A DNA stretch of 64,000 nucleotides from Roseomonas sp. AR75 (GCF_005222815.1 NZ_STGB01000004.1:620001-684000); one strand, 5' to 3'. Positions 53,664-62,815 are shown, counted from the first letter of the stretch. A program made the numbers and translations. The notes: generated by a model from the sequence alone, not told the origin.

Positions 53664-54173
53664 TCAGCGCCGCGCTTCGCCTGCCGCGCTGTCCTCCCAG
53701 CGGTCCAGTTCCTGCGCCGCGGCGCGGATCGCATCCAGGATCGTCTGGTAGCCCGTGCAGCGGCACAGGTTGGAGGAGACGGCGTGGCGCAGCGCCGCCT
53801 CGTCCAGTCGTTCGTCCCGTTCCAGCAGCCATGTCGCCAGCATCAGGAAGCCCGGCGTGCAGAAGCCGCATTGCAGGCCGTGATGCGTGCGGAAGGCGCG
53901 TTGCAGCACGTTCAGCGTGCCATCCGGTGCCGCCAGCCCCTCGATGGTGCGTATCGCGCAGCCTTCGGCCTGGACGCCGAACATCAGGCAGCTTCGCACC
54001 GGCTCGCCATCCACCAGCACAGTGCAGGCGCCGCAGACGCCGTGCTCGCAGCCGAGATGCGTGCCGGTCAGGCCGCAATCCTCGCGCAGCATGTCCGCCA
54101 GCGTGCGCCGCGCTTCCAGCTCCACGCGCTTCGGCACGCCGTTGACGGTGAAGCTGACGACATGCCGGCTCAT
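53664..54173 (-). CDS. (2Fe-2S) small subunit of a xanthine dehydrogenase-family molybdenum hydroxylase
   Basis: 169 residues. A plant-type ferredoxin domain with GCEHGVCGACTVLVDG (CxxxxCxxC) and an alpha-helical domain with HHGLQCGFCTPGFLM (CxxC) and NLCRCTGYQ (CxC) bind two 2Fe-2S clusters. It passes electrons from the Mo site to the FAD subunit. Its start overlaps the stop of the large subunit gene (ATGA). Order on the minus strand: FAD subunit, Mo subunit, this subunit. Confidence 0.95.
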   Translation of the reverse strand: MSRHVVSFTVNGVPKRVELEARRTLADMLREDCGLTGTHLGCEHGVCGACTVLVDGEPVRSCLMFGVQAEGCAIRTIEGLAAPDGTLNVLQRAFRTHHGLQCGFCTPGFLMLATWLLERDERLDEAALRHAVSSNLCRCTGYQTILDAIRAAAQELDRWEDSAAGEARR

Positions 54174-56488
54174 GCGCGCGCCTTCGCCTCGGCCGCGCGG
54201 ATCAGCGCGCGGATGCGCGGCGGCGTCGCGGGGATCTCCGCGATGTCTACGCCGAGATGCGCCAGCGCGTCGCTGATCGCATTCGCCACCGCCGCCGGCG
54301 CGCCGATGGACCCGCCCTCGCCCAGCCCCTTCGCGCCCGTCGCCGTGGCTTCGCTGATGGTCTCGAGGTGGTGGATCTCGATCGCCGGGATCTCGGCGGA
54401 GGTCGGCGGGATGTAGTCGGCCAGCGTGCCGGTCAGGATGTTGCCGTCCGGCGCATGCACGATCTCCTCGTACAGCGCATTGGCGATGCCCTGTGCGATG
54501 CCGCCACGCACCTGGCCGTCGGCGATCATCGGGTTGAGGATGCGCCCGGCATCCTCGACGACGAGGTAGCGCAGGATGGCGACGCCGCCGGTCTCCGCGT
54601 CCACCTCCACCACCGCCAGGTGGCAGGCGTTGGAGAAGGTGCCGGGCGGATCGTAGCTCGCGCTCTCCGCCAGGTTGTACTCGCCGAACAGGTCGCTGCG
54701 CTGATGCACCTGCTGCGCCAACGCAGATATGGCGATGGAGGCATCGTGCGGCCCGACCGCATGCCCGTCGCGCAGCATCACCTGCTCCGCGGTGGTCTGC
54801 AGCACGACGGCCGCGGCGCGCTTCAGCCGCTCCGCCAGCTTGTCCGCCGCCGCCTGGCATGCGCCGCCGCTGATCACCGCGTTGCGGCTCGCGAAGGTGC
54901 CCCAGCCATAGGGCGTGCGGTCGGTGTCGCCATGCACGATGCGCACCTGGTCCGGCGCGAGGCCGAGCCGGTCGGCGATCACCTGCGCCAGAGTCGTGCG
55001 CGTGCCCTGGCCGTGCGGGGAGGCGCCGATGCGCGCCTCCACCTCGCCCTGCGGCGTCATCGCGATGTCCACCACCTCGTAGCCCGGCACGATGCCCATG
55101 GAGCGCGCCGCGAAGGCGGGCGTGCCGTAGCCGGTGCGCTCGTTGAACACGGAAAGGCCGAGGCCGAGCAGCCGGCCTTCGGCGCGCGCGGCCGCCTGCC
55201 GCGCGCGGAAGGCGGGAATGTCGGCAAGCCGCACCGCTTCCTCCATCGCCTCGACATAGGTGGCGTCGTCCAGCGTCATGCCGGTGGCGGTGCGGTACGG
55301 AAAATTGTCCACAAGGTTGCGCCGCCGGATTTCCGCCGCATCCAGCCCGAGCGCGGCGGCGGCGCGGTCCATCAGCCGTTCCATGCCGAATGTGATGACC
55401 GGGCGCGACACGCCGCGATAGGGCGCCATGGGGCAGGTATGCGTCAGCACGCCGCGCGCCCGCGCGCCGTAGAGCGGCACCTTGTAGGGGCCGGGATACT
55501 CGGCGAAGGCCATCAGCGGCTCCACCGCGCAGGTCGTGGGGTAGCAGGAGAAGGCGCCGACATTCGCGAGGATGTCGGCTTCCAGCGCCAGGATGCGGCC
55601 AGCGGCGTCGAAGGCGGCGCGCACGACATGGCGCTGGTCGCGGCTGTGGGCGGAGGCGATCAGGTTCTCGTTGCGATCCTCGATCCAGGCGAAATCCCGG
55701 CGGTGGCGCCGCGCGAGCCAGACCAGCACCGCATATTCGGGGAACAGCGACATCTTCTGCCCGAAGCCGCCGCCGACATCGGGCGCGACCACCTGCAGGT
55801 CGGCCTCAGGCATGCCCAGCAGCTCGGCGATGCCGGTGCGGAGCATGTGCGGCATCTGGGTGGAGGCGGTGAGCCGCACGCGCCCCGTCGCGCGGTCATA
55901 GCCGGCGCAGCCGCCGCGGCCTTCCAGCGGCGTCGCGTTCTGCCGGCGGGAGCGGAAGGCGAATGTCTCGACGTGATGCGCGCCGGCCAAGGCCGCGTCC
56001 ACGCCCTCCTGCCGCACGAAACCTTCCACCACGACGTTGCCGGGCGCGACGGCGTGGACGGTCGGCGCGCCGGGCGCGAGCGCGTCGTCGAAATCCGCCA
56101 CCGCCGTCTCGTCGGCGATCTCCAGCGTGGCGAGTTCCACCAAATCCTCCGCCAGCTCGGCGCTGGCGGCGACGATGGCGGCGACCGGCTGGCCGACGAA
56201 ATGCACCCGGTCCCTCGGCAGCACCGGCTGCTCCACGGCGCGGTAGCTGAAGCGATGCAGCATCGGCCGGATCGCGCCGACCTCCGGCATGTCGGCGGCG
56301 GTGACGAACAGCGCACCGGCCGGCATCTCCGGCGGCGGCGCGAGGCGCGTGATGCGGCCCGCGGCGACGGGGCTGCGCAGGAAGCGCACGACGCGCGCGC
56401 CGATGGCGACATCGGCCGTGAAGCGCCCCTCGCCGCGCAGCAGCGCGGGGTCCTCGAAGCGCTCGATCGCGCGGCCGACCCAATTCAT
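54170..56488 (-). CDS. Molybdopterin-binding large subunit, xanthine dehydrogenase family
   Basis: 772 residues. It opens with VGRAIERFEDPALLRGEGRFTADV, has VVAPDVGGGFGQKMSLFPEYA (cofactor contact), MAPYRGVSRPVITFGMERLMD at the active-site loop, and near the C-terminus GAKGLGEGGSIGAPAAVANAISD carrying the catalytic Glu. The loop is not the CSFR of form I carbon monoxide dehydrogenase, so oxidation of an aldehyde or heterocycle is more likely than CO. Overlaps both neighbours by four bases. Confidence 0.94.
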   Translation of the reverse strand: MNWVGRAIERFEDPALLRGEGRFTADVAIGARVVRFLRSPVAAGRITRLAPPPEMPAGALFVTAADMPEVGAIRPMLHRFSYRAVEQPVLPRDRVHFVGQPVAAIVAASAELAEDLVELATLEIADETAVADFDDALAPGAPTVHAVAPGNVVVEGFVRQEGVDAALAGAHHVETFAFRSRRQNATPLEGRGGCAGYDRATGRVRLTASTQMPHMLRTGIAELLGMPEADLQVVAPDVGGGFGQKMSLFPEYAVLVWLARRHRRDFAWIEDRNENLIASAHSRDQRHVVRAAFDAAGRILALEADILANVGAFSCYPTTCAVEPLMAFAEYPGPYKVPLYGARARGVLTHTCPMAPYRGVSRPVITFGMERLMDRAAAALGLDAAEIRRRNLVDNFPYRTATGMTLDDATYVEAMEEAVRLADIPAFRARQAAARAEGRLLGLGLSVFNERTGYGTPAFAARSMGIVPGYEVVDIAMTPQGEVEARIGASPHGQGTRTTLAQVIADRLGLAPDQVRIVHGDTDRTPYGWGTFASRNAVISGGACQAAADKLAERLKRAAAVVLQTTAEQVMLRDGHAVGPHDASIAISALAQQVHQRSDLFGEYNLAESASYDPPGTFSNACHLAVVEVDAETGGVAILRYLVVEDAGRILNPMIADGQVRGGIAQGIANALYEEIVHAPDGNILTGTLADYIPPTSAEIPAIEIHHLETISEATATGAKGLGEGGSIGAPAAVANAISDALAHLGVDIAEIPATPPRIRALIRAAEAKARA

Positions 56489-57336
56489 GCGGCGAGCGCC
56501 TGGCGCAGCGCGCGGCGCGTCATCGCCCGCACCAGGTCGCGGCGGTATTCCGCGGGGGCGTGGATGTCCTCCTGCGGATCACAGCAGGCGGCCGCCGTCT
56601 CCGCCGCCGTCGCGATCACGGCGTCGGTCGGCGCGGCGCCGATCAGCGCCAGCGCGGCCTCCTTCGCCAGCACCGGCGTGCCGCCGATGCCGCCGAGCGC
56701 GATCCGCGCCTGACGCACCACGCCGCCTTCCACCCGCAGCACCGCCACTGCCATCGCCAGCGCGAAATCGCCGGCGCGGCGGCTGAACTCGGCGAAGCCG
56801 TAGCGCCAGTCGGGCCCGAGCAGCGGCAGCCGCACCTCCGTCAGCATCTCGCCCGGTTGGAGCGCAGTGGTGAAGACGCCCTGGAACCACTCCTCGGCCG
56901 CAACCTCCCGCGTGCCGGTGGCCGAGGCGCAGCGCATCCGCCCGCCAAGCGCCAGCACCGTGGCGCACCATTCCGACGCCGCGTCGGCATGCGCCAGGCT
57001 GCCGCAGAAGGTGCCGCGGGTGCGGATCGGCGCATGCGCGACGTGGCGCACCACCGCCGCCAGCAGCCGCCCAAGCGGTCCTCCGGCGCGCGGGGTCTCG
57101 AACCACGCGTGCCGCGCCAGCGCGCCGATGGCCAATGCGCCGTCGCGCTTCTCGGCATAGGCGAGCGCGGGGATGCGGTTGATGTCCACCAGGATGCCGG
57201 GCCGCGCCATGCGGAAGGCCATGGTGGGCACCAGGCTCTGCCCGCCGGCCAGCACCCGCGCTTCCTCCCCCCGCAGCAGGTCGAGCGCGCCGGCCAGCGT
57301 CGCGGGGGCGTGGTAGTCGAAGGCGGCGGGCTTCAT
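56485..57336 (-). CDS. FAD-binding medium subunit, xanthine dehydrogenase family
   Basis: 283 residues from MKPAAFDYHAPATLAGALDLL. VLAGGQSLVPTMAFRMARPGILVDINRI is the FAD-binding loop, and IRTRGTFCGSLAHADAASEW the second FAD motif (TIGG-like replaced by TFCGS). It completes the three-subunit enzyme and transfers electrons to an external acceptor. The first Met that fits the family is at 57336; upstream in-frame starts at 57345 and 57390 exist without good ribosome-binding sites. Confidence 0.92.
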   Translation of the reverse strand: MKPAAFDYHAPATLAGALDLLRGEEARVLAGGQSLVPTMAFRMARPGILVDINRIPALAYAEKRDGALAIGALARHAWFETPRAGGPLGRLLAAVVRHVAHAPIRTRGTFCGSLAHADAASEWCATVLALGGRMRCASATGTREVAAEEWFQGVFTTALQPGEMLTEVRLPLLGPDWRYGFAEFSRRAGDFALAMAVAVLRVEGGVVRQARIALGGIGGTPVLAKEAALALIGAAPTDAVIATAAETAAACCDPQEDIHAPAEYRRDLVRAMTRRALRQALAA

Positions 57337-57459
57337 CGCGGCCATTACACATGGCCGCGGCGCGCACCGGCAACCCCGGCGGCCGGGCATGGCTTGATCC
57401 CGCGGGCGCAGGCGTCATCTTCCCGGGCAGGCTGTGCCTTCCATCCGGGAGGTCCTGGT

Positions 57460-57478
57460 ATTGAGAGTGATTCTCAAT
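57460..57478. promoter_or_regulatory. Fur/Irr-like iron box upstream of the nitroreductase gene
   Basis: ATTGAGAGTGATTCTCAAT is a palindrome with 7-bp arms (ATTGAGA / TCTCAAT), 32 bases upstream of the ATG at 57510. The core TGAGAGTGATTCTCA has the 7-1-7 layout of Fur boxes with one mismatch and also resembles the Irr iron-control element. It is an AT-rich spot in a very GC-rich region. Confidence 0.6.
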
Positions 57479-57509
57479 TAGACTGAAGCCGCCACGCCTG
57501 GGAGCCCCG

Positions 57510-58121
57510 ATGCCCGACACCATCACCCCGCACAGCCCCGCCCTTGCCGCCCTGCTCGGCCGTGCCTCCGTCCCCGCGCGGCTGCTGCGCGACCCCGGCC
57601 CGGACGAGGCCGCGCTCGACCTCGCCGTCGCCGCCGCGCTGCGCGCACCGGACCATGGCGGGCTGAAGCCCTGGCGCTTCGTGGTGATAACGGGCGAGGC
57701 ACGCAACGCGCTGGGCGAGGTGCTCGCCGCCTCCCTCGCCCGCCGCGACCCCGCGACGCCGCCGGAGCGGCTGGAACTGGAACGCGCCAAGCCGCTGCGC
57801 GCGCCCGTGGTCATCGCCGCCGGCGCCGCGCTGCGCCACGACTACAAGATCCCGGTCTGGGAGCAGGAGGTCAGCGCCGCGGCCGGCGCGATGAACCTGC
57901 TCAACGCGCTGGATGCGCAGGGCTATGGCGCGATCTGGCTGTCCTCCGGCTCGCTGCGCGATCCGCAGGTGAAGACGGCGCTCGGCTTCGCGGAGACGGA
58001 TGCGCTGCTGGGCTGGATCTATGCTGGCACCGCGCTGCCGGACCGGCCGCGCCCGTCCCGCCCCGACCCCGCCGCGCATCGCCGGCTGTGGGTGCCCGGC
58101 CCGGCGGGAGAGACCGCCTGA
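57510..58121 (+). CDS. Nitroreductase family protein (YdjA-like)
   Basis: 203 residues. DLAVAAALRAPDHGGLKPWRFVVITG is the FMN-binding N-terminal motif of the YdjA/NfsB-like short nitroreductases; YGAIWLSSGSLRDPQVKTALGF and the C-terminal Arg/Pro-rich end complete the fold. It uses NAD(P)H and FMN. The stop overlaps the next start (TGATG), and an iron box lies upstream, so it is probably induced by iron limitation and may supply electrons to the monooxygenase downstream. Its substrate is not known. Confidence 0.88.
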   Translation: MPDTITPHSPALAALLGRASVPARLLRDPGPDEAALDLAVAAALRAPDHGGLKPWRFVVITGEARNALGEVLAASLARRDPATPPERLELERAKPLRAPVVIAAGAALRHDYKIPVWEQEVSAAAGAMNLLNALDAQGYGAIWLSSGSLRDPQVKTALGFAETDALLGWIYAGTALPDRPRPSRPDPAAHRRLWVPGPAGETA

Positions 58122-58453
58122 TGTTCGTCGCCGCCAACCGCTTCCGCGTCATCCCTGCGCATGCCGAGGAGTTCGAGCGCGCCTGGCTGACGCGCGAGAG
58201 CCATCTGCATGAGCTCGACGGCTTCCTCACCTTCCACCTGCTCAAGGGGCCGCAGGCCGAGGACCACATCCTCTATTCCTCCTTCACGCTGTGGGCGTCG
58301 CGCGCGGCGTTCGAGGCCTGGACGCGCTCCGAGCAGTTCCGCCGCGCCCATGCCGGCGCCGGCTCCACCAAGCCGATCACGCTGGGCCCGCCGCAATTCG
58401 AGGGGTTCGAGGTGCTGCAGACCATCGGCGCGCCGGGGCACGCATCCGGCTGA
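58121..58453 (+). CDS. Antibiotic biosynthesis monooxygenase-fold protein, IsdG/HmoA-like putative heme oxygenase
   Basis: 110 residues starting MFVAANRFRVIPAHAEEFERAW. The ABM dimeric ferredoxin-like fold is clear, and Asn in NRF near the start, Trp in FEAWTRSEQF and His in RRAH fit the Asn-Trp-His triad of IsdG-type heme-degrading monooxygenases. FLTFHLLKG and ILYSSFTLWAS complete the sheet. It is coupled by TGATG to the nitroreductase and shares its iron box, which fits release of iron from heme in the cytoplasm. Similar ABM proteins act on quinones or polyketides, so the assignment is probable only. Confidence 0.8.
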   Translation: MFVAANRFRVIPAHAEEFERAWLTRESHLHELDGFLTFHLLKGPQAEDHILYSSFTLWASRAAFEAWTRSEQFRRAHAGAGSTKPITLGPPQFEGFEVLQTIGAPGHASG

Positions 58454-58542
58454 CCGGCGCGCGCCGGCTTCCGCGCCGGCGTCGCTTCGCCTAATCGATT
58501 CCCCAACGGATGGGCCGCGCGCTTGTCCGGCGGGGATCATGC

Positions 58543-60201
58543 ATGTCCGGCGTTGCGCAGTCCTTCGAGCAGCCCGTCCGCCGCCGCCGGTGGCCGCCCC
58601 TGGTCATCCTGCTGCTACCGGTGGTCTTCGCCCTGCTCCCCTGGGTGCTGGGCAAGGACAACAACGTCGACCTCATGCACTACCACTACTACCTGCCCCA
58701 CGCTTGGCTGAACGGGCGTTTCGCGCACGACCTGTTTCCGGCCGGCTTCCACACCTTCTTCAACCCGCTGGTCGAGGTGCCCTTCTATTGGCTGAACCAG
58801 CGCCTGCCCGGCGTCGCGGTGGCGGGGGTGTTCGGCGCGCTGCACGGGCTGGGCGGCGTGCTGATCTGGGCGCTGGCGCGCCGCGTGCTGCGCCCTGCGA
58901 CGCTCACCGGCGTGCTGGCGCGGCCGCAGTTCCTGCCCGTGCTGGTCGCGCTGCTCGGCACGGCGAGCGCGGGCTCGCTGCTGGTGGTCGGCACCGCGCA
59001 TTACGACACGCTGGTCGGGCTGCCGGTGATCCTGGCGCTGCTGCTGGTCGCGCAGGGCGGGCCGGCGCTGTTCGCGCGGATCACGGCGCGCGGCGCGCTG
59101 CGCCTTGTCGTGGCGGGCTTCGCCGCGGGTGCTGCGATCGGGCTGAAGCAGACGGTCGCGCCCATCTCCCTCGGCGTCGGGCTGGCGCTGCTGCTGGTGC
59201 CCGGGCCGGTCGCGACGCGCATGGCCAATGCCGCCTGCTTCGCGCTGGGCGGTGCGCTCGGCGTGCTGGCCTTCTCGGGCTTCTGGCTGTGGCATCTGTG
59301 GGAACTCACGGGCAATCCGCTGTTCCCCTATTTCAACGAGATCTTCCGCTCGCCCTTCGCGCCGGCGGGCAACAATCGCACGTTGCACGCCATGCCGCGC
59401 AGCCTGTGGGAGGCGCTGGCCTGGCCCTTCATCTTCACCTGGAAGCCCTGGCGCATCGACGGCGACGTGCGCGACCCGAAGCTGCTGATCGCCTATCTGG
59501 CGGTGCCGCTGGGCATCGCCTGCGCGCTGCTGCGCCGCCAGCGCGGGGATGACACGACGCTGGCGGAGCCGCGGATCGGGCTCTTCCTGCTGGTCGCGGG
59601 CGCCTGCGCGTATCTGCTGTGGCTCGGCCTGTTCTCGATCTACCGCTACATCCTGCCGCTGGAGATGCTGGCGCCGCTGCTGATCGTGGTGGCGATCGGC
59701 TTCCTGCCGCTGCGCGCCGCACTGCGCAGTCCGGCGCTGGCGCTCGGGCTGCTGGCGGCGGCGCCGATCCAGCCGAGCACGATGTTCCGCCTGCCCTGGG
59801 GGGGCGGCGCATTCCTTCCCTATGTGCATGCGACCGTGCCGGCGGAATTCGACTATCGCGACGCGATCGTCGTCGCGCCGGGCTGGTCGCCCGGCTGGCA
59901 GCCCTATGGCTACACCATCCCCTTCTTCCCGCCGCAGGTCGCCTTCGTCCATGTCCTCGGCGCGGAGCACCAGGATGCGCGCATCTTCGAAGGCTTCCTG
60001 CCCTGGATCGAGCGGCGCATCGCCGAGCATCGCGGCCCGATCTACCTGCTCTACACGCCGCCGCATCGCGATGCGCCAGCGGCGAGCATCGCGAAGCACG
60101 GGCTCGTCGCCGATTTCGCCGCCTGCCGGCCGATCCGCGGCTCCATCGGCCGCGAACTGGCGCTGTGCCCGGTGCGCCGGGCCGCGCCTAACGCTTCCTG
60201 A
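58543..60201 (+). CDS. Multi-spanning membrane protein, GT-C glycosyltransferase-like
   Basis: 552 residues with roughly ten or more transmembrane helices, for example PPLVILLLPVVFALLPWVL, ALRLVVAGFAAGAAIGL and LEMLAPLLIVVAIGFLPL, and a soluble C-terminal region (about 430-550) with FFPPQVAFVHVLGAEHQ. The loop after the first helix has NNVDLMHYHYYLPHAWLNGRF, with acidic and His residues, where GT-C enzymes (polyprenyl-phosphate-sugar dependent) place the catalytic Asp. The start at 58543 has GGGGAT upstream. It could transfer a sugar at the periplasmic side; not proven. Confidence 0.75.
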   Translation: MSGVAQSFEQPVRRRRWPPLVILLLPVVFALLPWVLGKDNNVDLMHYHYYLPHAWLNGRFAHDLFPAGFHTFFNPLVEVPFYWLNQRLPGVAVAGVFGALHGLGGVLIWALARRVLRPATLTGVLARPQFLPVLVALLGTASAGSLLVVGTAHYDTLVGLPVILALLLVAQGGPALFARITARGALRLVVAGFAAGAAIGLKQTVAPISLGVGLALLLVPGPVATRMANAACFALGGALGVLAFSGFWLWHLWELTGNPLFPYFNEIFRSPFAPAGNNRTLHAMPRSLWEALAWPFIFTWKPWRIDGDVRDPKLLIAYLAVPLGIACALLRRQRGDDTTLAEPRIGLFLLVAGACAYLLWLGLFSIYRYILPLEMLAPLLIVVAIGFLPLRAALRSPALALGLLAAAPIQPSTMFRLPWGGGAFLPYVHATVPAEFDYRDAIVVAPGWSPGWQPYGYTIPFFPPQVAFVHVLGAEHQDARIFEGFLPWIERRIAEHRGPIYLLYTPPHRDAPAASIAKHGLVADFAACRPIRGSIGRELALCPVRRAAPNAS

Positions 60202-61534
60202 GCAGCTGCTTCGTGAGCGTCTCCGCAATCGGCTTGCGCGGCAGGTCGAAGAAGCGCGAGAGGCTCCATCGCCCGTGCCGCACGCGCGCGCGCATGTCGG
60301 AGAATTCCAGGAAGCCGGCGCGCCCGTGATAGCGCCCCATGCCGGAGGCGCCGACGCCGCCGAAGGCGAGCGACGGGAACGCCGCATATTCGATGGCGCG
60401 CCCCGTCACCAGCGCGCCTGACCGCGTGCGGGATGCGACCTGCGCTTCCTCCGCGCGCGTCGCGCCGAACAGGTAGATGGCGAGCGGGGCCGGGCGCGAC
60501 GCGATCCAGCCGATCGCGGCATCCAGATCCGCGACTTGCTGCACCGCCAGCAGCGGCCCGAATATCTCGTCACGTTGCAGCGGCGAATCTGCGGGCGCTT
60601 CGGCCAGCGCGATCGCGCGGCGCCGGCCCGCGGCGTCGTCGGCCAGCTTCGTGATGCGTGCGCCGTCCGCCAGCGCATCCAGCCGAGATGCCTGCACATC
60701 GGACGCGATGGCGCCTTCCGGCAGCGCGATGCCGCTGGCGCGGCAGGCCGCCGCGAAGGCCTCGGGCGCATGGCCCACCAGCAGCACCGTATCCGGCGCG
60801 ATGCAGGTCTGCCCCGCATTCACCGCCTTGCCCGCCAGGATGTTCCGGGCCGCGACCGCGAGGTCGGCGCCCGGCAGCACGATGCAGGGGCATTTGCCGC
60901 CGAGTTCCAGCGTCACCGGCACCAGGTTGCGCGCCGCCGCCTCCGCCACCTTGCGGCCCGTCGCGGTGCCGCCCGTGAAGACCAGGTGGTCCCAGGGCTG
61001 CGCGCAGAAGTCCCGGGCAACCTCCGCGCCGCCCTGCACGCACCGTGCATTGTCGGGTCCGAGCGCCGCGTTCAGCACCTGCGCGATCAGCTCCGCGGTG
61101 CGCGGCACGAATTCGGATGGCTTCACGGCGACGCGGTTGCCCGCGGCGATGGCGTCCACGACCGGCCACAGGGCAAGCTGCACCGGATAATTCCAGGGCG
61201 CCACGATGCCGATGACGCCCTTCGGCACCGGCTCCTCCGCCGCGGTGGTCGGCCAGAAGGGATAGGGCACCCAGGCAAGGCGCGGGCGTGCCCACCAGCG
61301 CAGCCAGCGGCGCGAATACATCGCAGCATCCGCGACGATGAGAACGTCAGCCAACAGCGTGTCGTAGCGGGACCGCCCGCCGTAATCGGCATCCAGCGCG
61401 CGCGCGAACTCCTCGGCGTGATCGCGCAGCACCGCGGCCAGCTTCGCCAGCAGGGGGCGCCGGTGATCCAGCGGCAGGCGGCCCTCGCGCGCCTCCGCCT
61501 CGCGCAGCGCGGCCAGCGCCTCGGCAGGCGACAT
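60188..61534 (-). CDS. Aldehyde dehydrogenase, coniferyl-aldehyde-dehydrogenase-like, coupled to hpnE
   Basis: 448 residues. PWNYPVQLALWPVVDAIAAGN and KPSEFVPRTAELI are the NAD-binding motifs; VTLELGGKCPCIVLP has the general-base Glu and NAGQTCIAPDTVLL the catalytic Cys. The compact N-terminus (starting MSPAEALAALREAEAR) and PHGRWSLSRFFDLPRKP-like C-terminus fit the family that acts on hydrophobic aldehydes (coniferyl, fatty). The ATG overlaps the TGA of hpnE (TGATG). A role in hopanoid side-chain aldehyde oxidation is possible but inferred. Confidence 0.92.
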   Translation of the reverse strand: MSPAEALAALREAEAREGRLPLDHRRPLLAKLAAVLRDHAEEFARALDADYGGRSRYDTLLADVLIVADAAMYSRRWLRWWARPRLAWVPYPFWPTTAAEEPVPKGVIGIVAPWNYPVQLALWPVVDAIAAGNRVAVKPSEFVPRTAELIAQVLNAALGPDNARCVQGGAEVARDFCAQPWDHLVFTGGTATGRKVAEAAARNLVPVTLELGGKCPCIVLPGADLAVAARNILAGKAVNAGQTCIAPDTVLLVGHAPEAFAAACRASGIALPEGAIASDVQASRLDALADGARITKLADDAAGRRRAIALAEAPADSPLQRDEIFGPLLAVQQVADLDAAIGWIASRPAPLAIYLFGATRAEEAQVASRTRSGALVTGRAIEYAAFPSLAFGGVGASGMGRYHGRAGFLEFSDMRARVRHGRWSLSRFFDLPRKPIAETLTKQLLRKR

Positions 61535-62769
61535 CACGGTTCCTTCGGCAAGGGCGCGCTCATCAGCACCGCGGCGGCGGTCTCGCCCGACCGCACCGCG
61601 GCCTCGATGGTCGCGGGCAGGTCGGGCAGCGTCCAGTCGCCGGCCAAGGCGAGGTTCGCCAGCGGTCGCCGTGCGGGGCGCGGGCGCGCGAGCAGCCCGT
61701 GGCGCGGCGTGGCGCGCTTCTCGCGCACCGCACGGGCCGACGGCGGCGCCACCGGCCACTCGCCAGGCAGGCCGAAGCGCAGCGCGGCTTCCCGCACTTC
61801 CGGCCAGATGCGCACGACCGCCGCCTCGTCCGACAGGCCCACGGAGGTATCGGCTGCACTGACCGTCACCGCGACGCCGCCGGGCCGGACCAGCACCCAC
61901 TGCGCCAGGCCGCCGAGCAGGCCGATGAAGCGCACCGGACCATCGGTCGCATGCGCGAAATGCAGGTTCAGGATCGGCGCGTGATGCTCGGGCGTCGGCA
62001 CGGCGGGCAGCAGCCGCGCCGCTTCCCAGGGCGGCACGGCGAGCAGCACCTCATCCTCCGGCTGCAGGCCGATGCGGTCCTCGCCGAAGTCGAGCGCGGT
62101 GGCGCGGCCGTCGCGCTGCTCGATGCCGCGCAGCCGGGCGCCGATGCGCAGCGTTGCGCCGTGGCAGGCCAGCGTGGCGAGGGCGGGCGCCACCAGGTCC
62201 GGCCCGAGCCCGCGCGAGGCGACGAAAAGCCGCGCCGCGCCCGGAACGGCGAGCCGGCGCAGCACGATGCCGAGCAGCCGCGCCGAGGCTTCATCGGCCG
62301 GCGTGTTCAGCGCCGCGACGGTCATCGGCTCGACCAGGCTGCGCAGCAGCGCGGGATGGGCGGCGAAGGCGGCGGCGACGCTGCGATCCGTCCCGGGCAG
62401 CGACAGGCGCATCAGCGCGAGCAGGCCGCCGAAGGTCAGCCCTTCCGGCCGCTGCGCGCCGCGTATCCATCCCACCGGCGAGAGTGCGACGCGGCGCGCG
62501 CTGTGGTCGGCGAAGTCCAGCATCGGCAGGCCGTGCGGCTCCGGCTCGATCCAGGCGTCGCGCGCGCCGATGGCGGCCAGGAAGCGCAGCGCGACGCGGT
62601 TGGCGCCGAGCAGCGCATGGGTGCCGTTGTCGGTGCCGTCGGGCAGCGCGCGGGCGCGGCCGCCGGGGGTAGGGGTGGCTTCGTGGACCGTCACGCGATG
62701 CCCGGCCTTCGCCAGCAGCAGCGCGCCCGCGAGGCCGGCCACGCCGGCGCCGACGACGTGGAAGGTCAT
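61534..62769 (-). CDS. hpnE: Hydroxysqualene dehydroxylase
   Basis: 411 residues. FHVVGAGVAGLAGALLLAKAGHRVTVHEATPTPGGRARAL is the FAD-binding amine-oxidase-type start, and LALAGDWTLPDLPATIEAAVRSGETAA is the C-terminal FAD motif. In the HpnCDE route it reduces hydroxysqualene to squalene for hopanoids. Position directly after hpnD supports the assignment. A CNH-type replacement HALLGANRVALRFLAAIGA block is typical of HpnE. Confidence 0.92.
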   Translation of the reverse strand: MTFHVVGAGVAGLAGALLLAKAGHRVTVHEATPTPGGRARALPDGTDNGTHALLGANRVALRFLAAIGARDAWIEPEPHGLPMLDFADHSARRVALSPVGWIRGAQRPEGLTFGGLLALMRLSLPGTDRSVAAAFAAHPALLRSLVEPMTVAALNTPADEASARLLGIVLRRLAVPGAARLFVASRGLGPDLVAPALATLACHGATLRIGARLRGIEQRDGRATALDFGEDRIGLQPEDEVLLAVPPWEAARLLPAVPTPEHHAPILNLHFAHATDGPVRFIGLLGGLAQWVLVRPGGVAVTVSAADTSVGLSDEAAVVRIWPEVREAALRFGLPGEWPVAPPSARAVREKRATPRHGLLARPRPARRPLANLALAGDWTLPDLPATIEAAVRSGETAAAVLMSAPLPKEP

Positions 62770-62815
62770 GTCGATGCGACGGAGGTTGCGCGGGGCGCGT
62801 GCGATGGTGCCGACA

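Noticed and set aside
61535..61900. N-terminal extension of the aldehyde dehydrogenase into hpnE
   Set aside because: It overlaps hpnE in another frame and has no dehydrogenase sequence; the TGATG start at 61534 fits.
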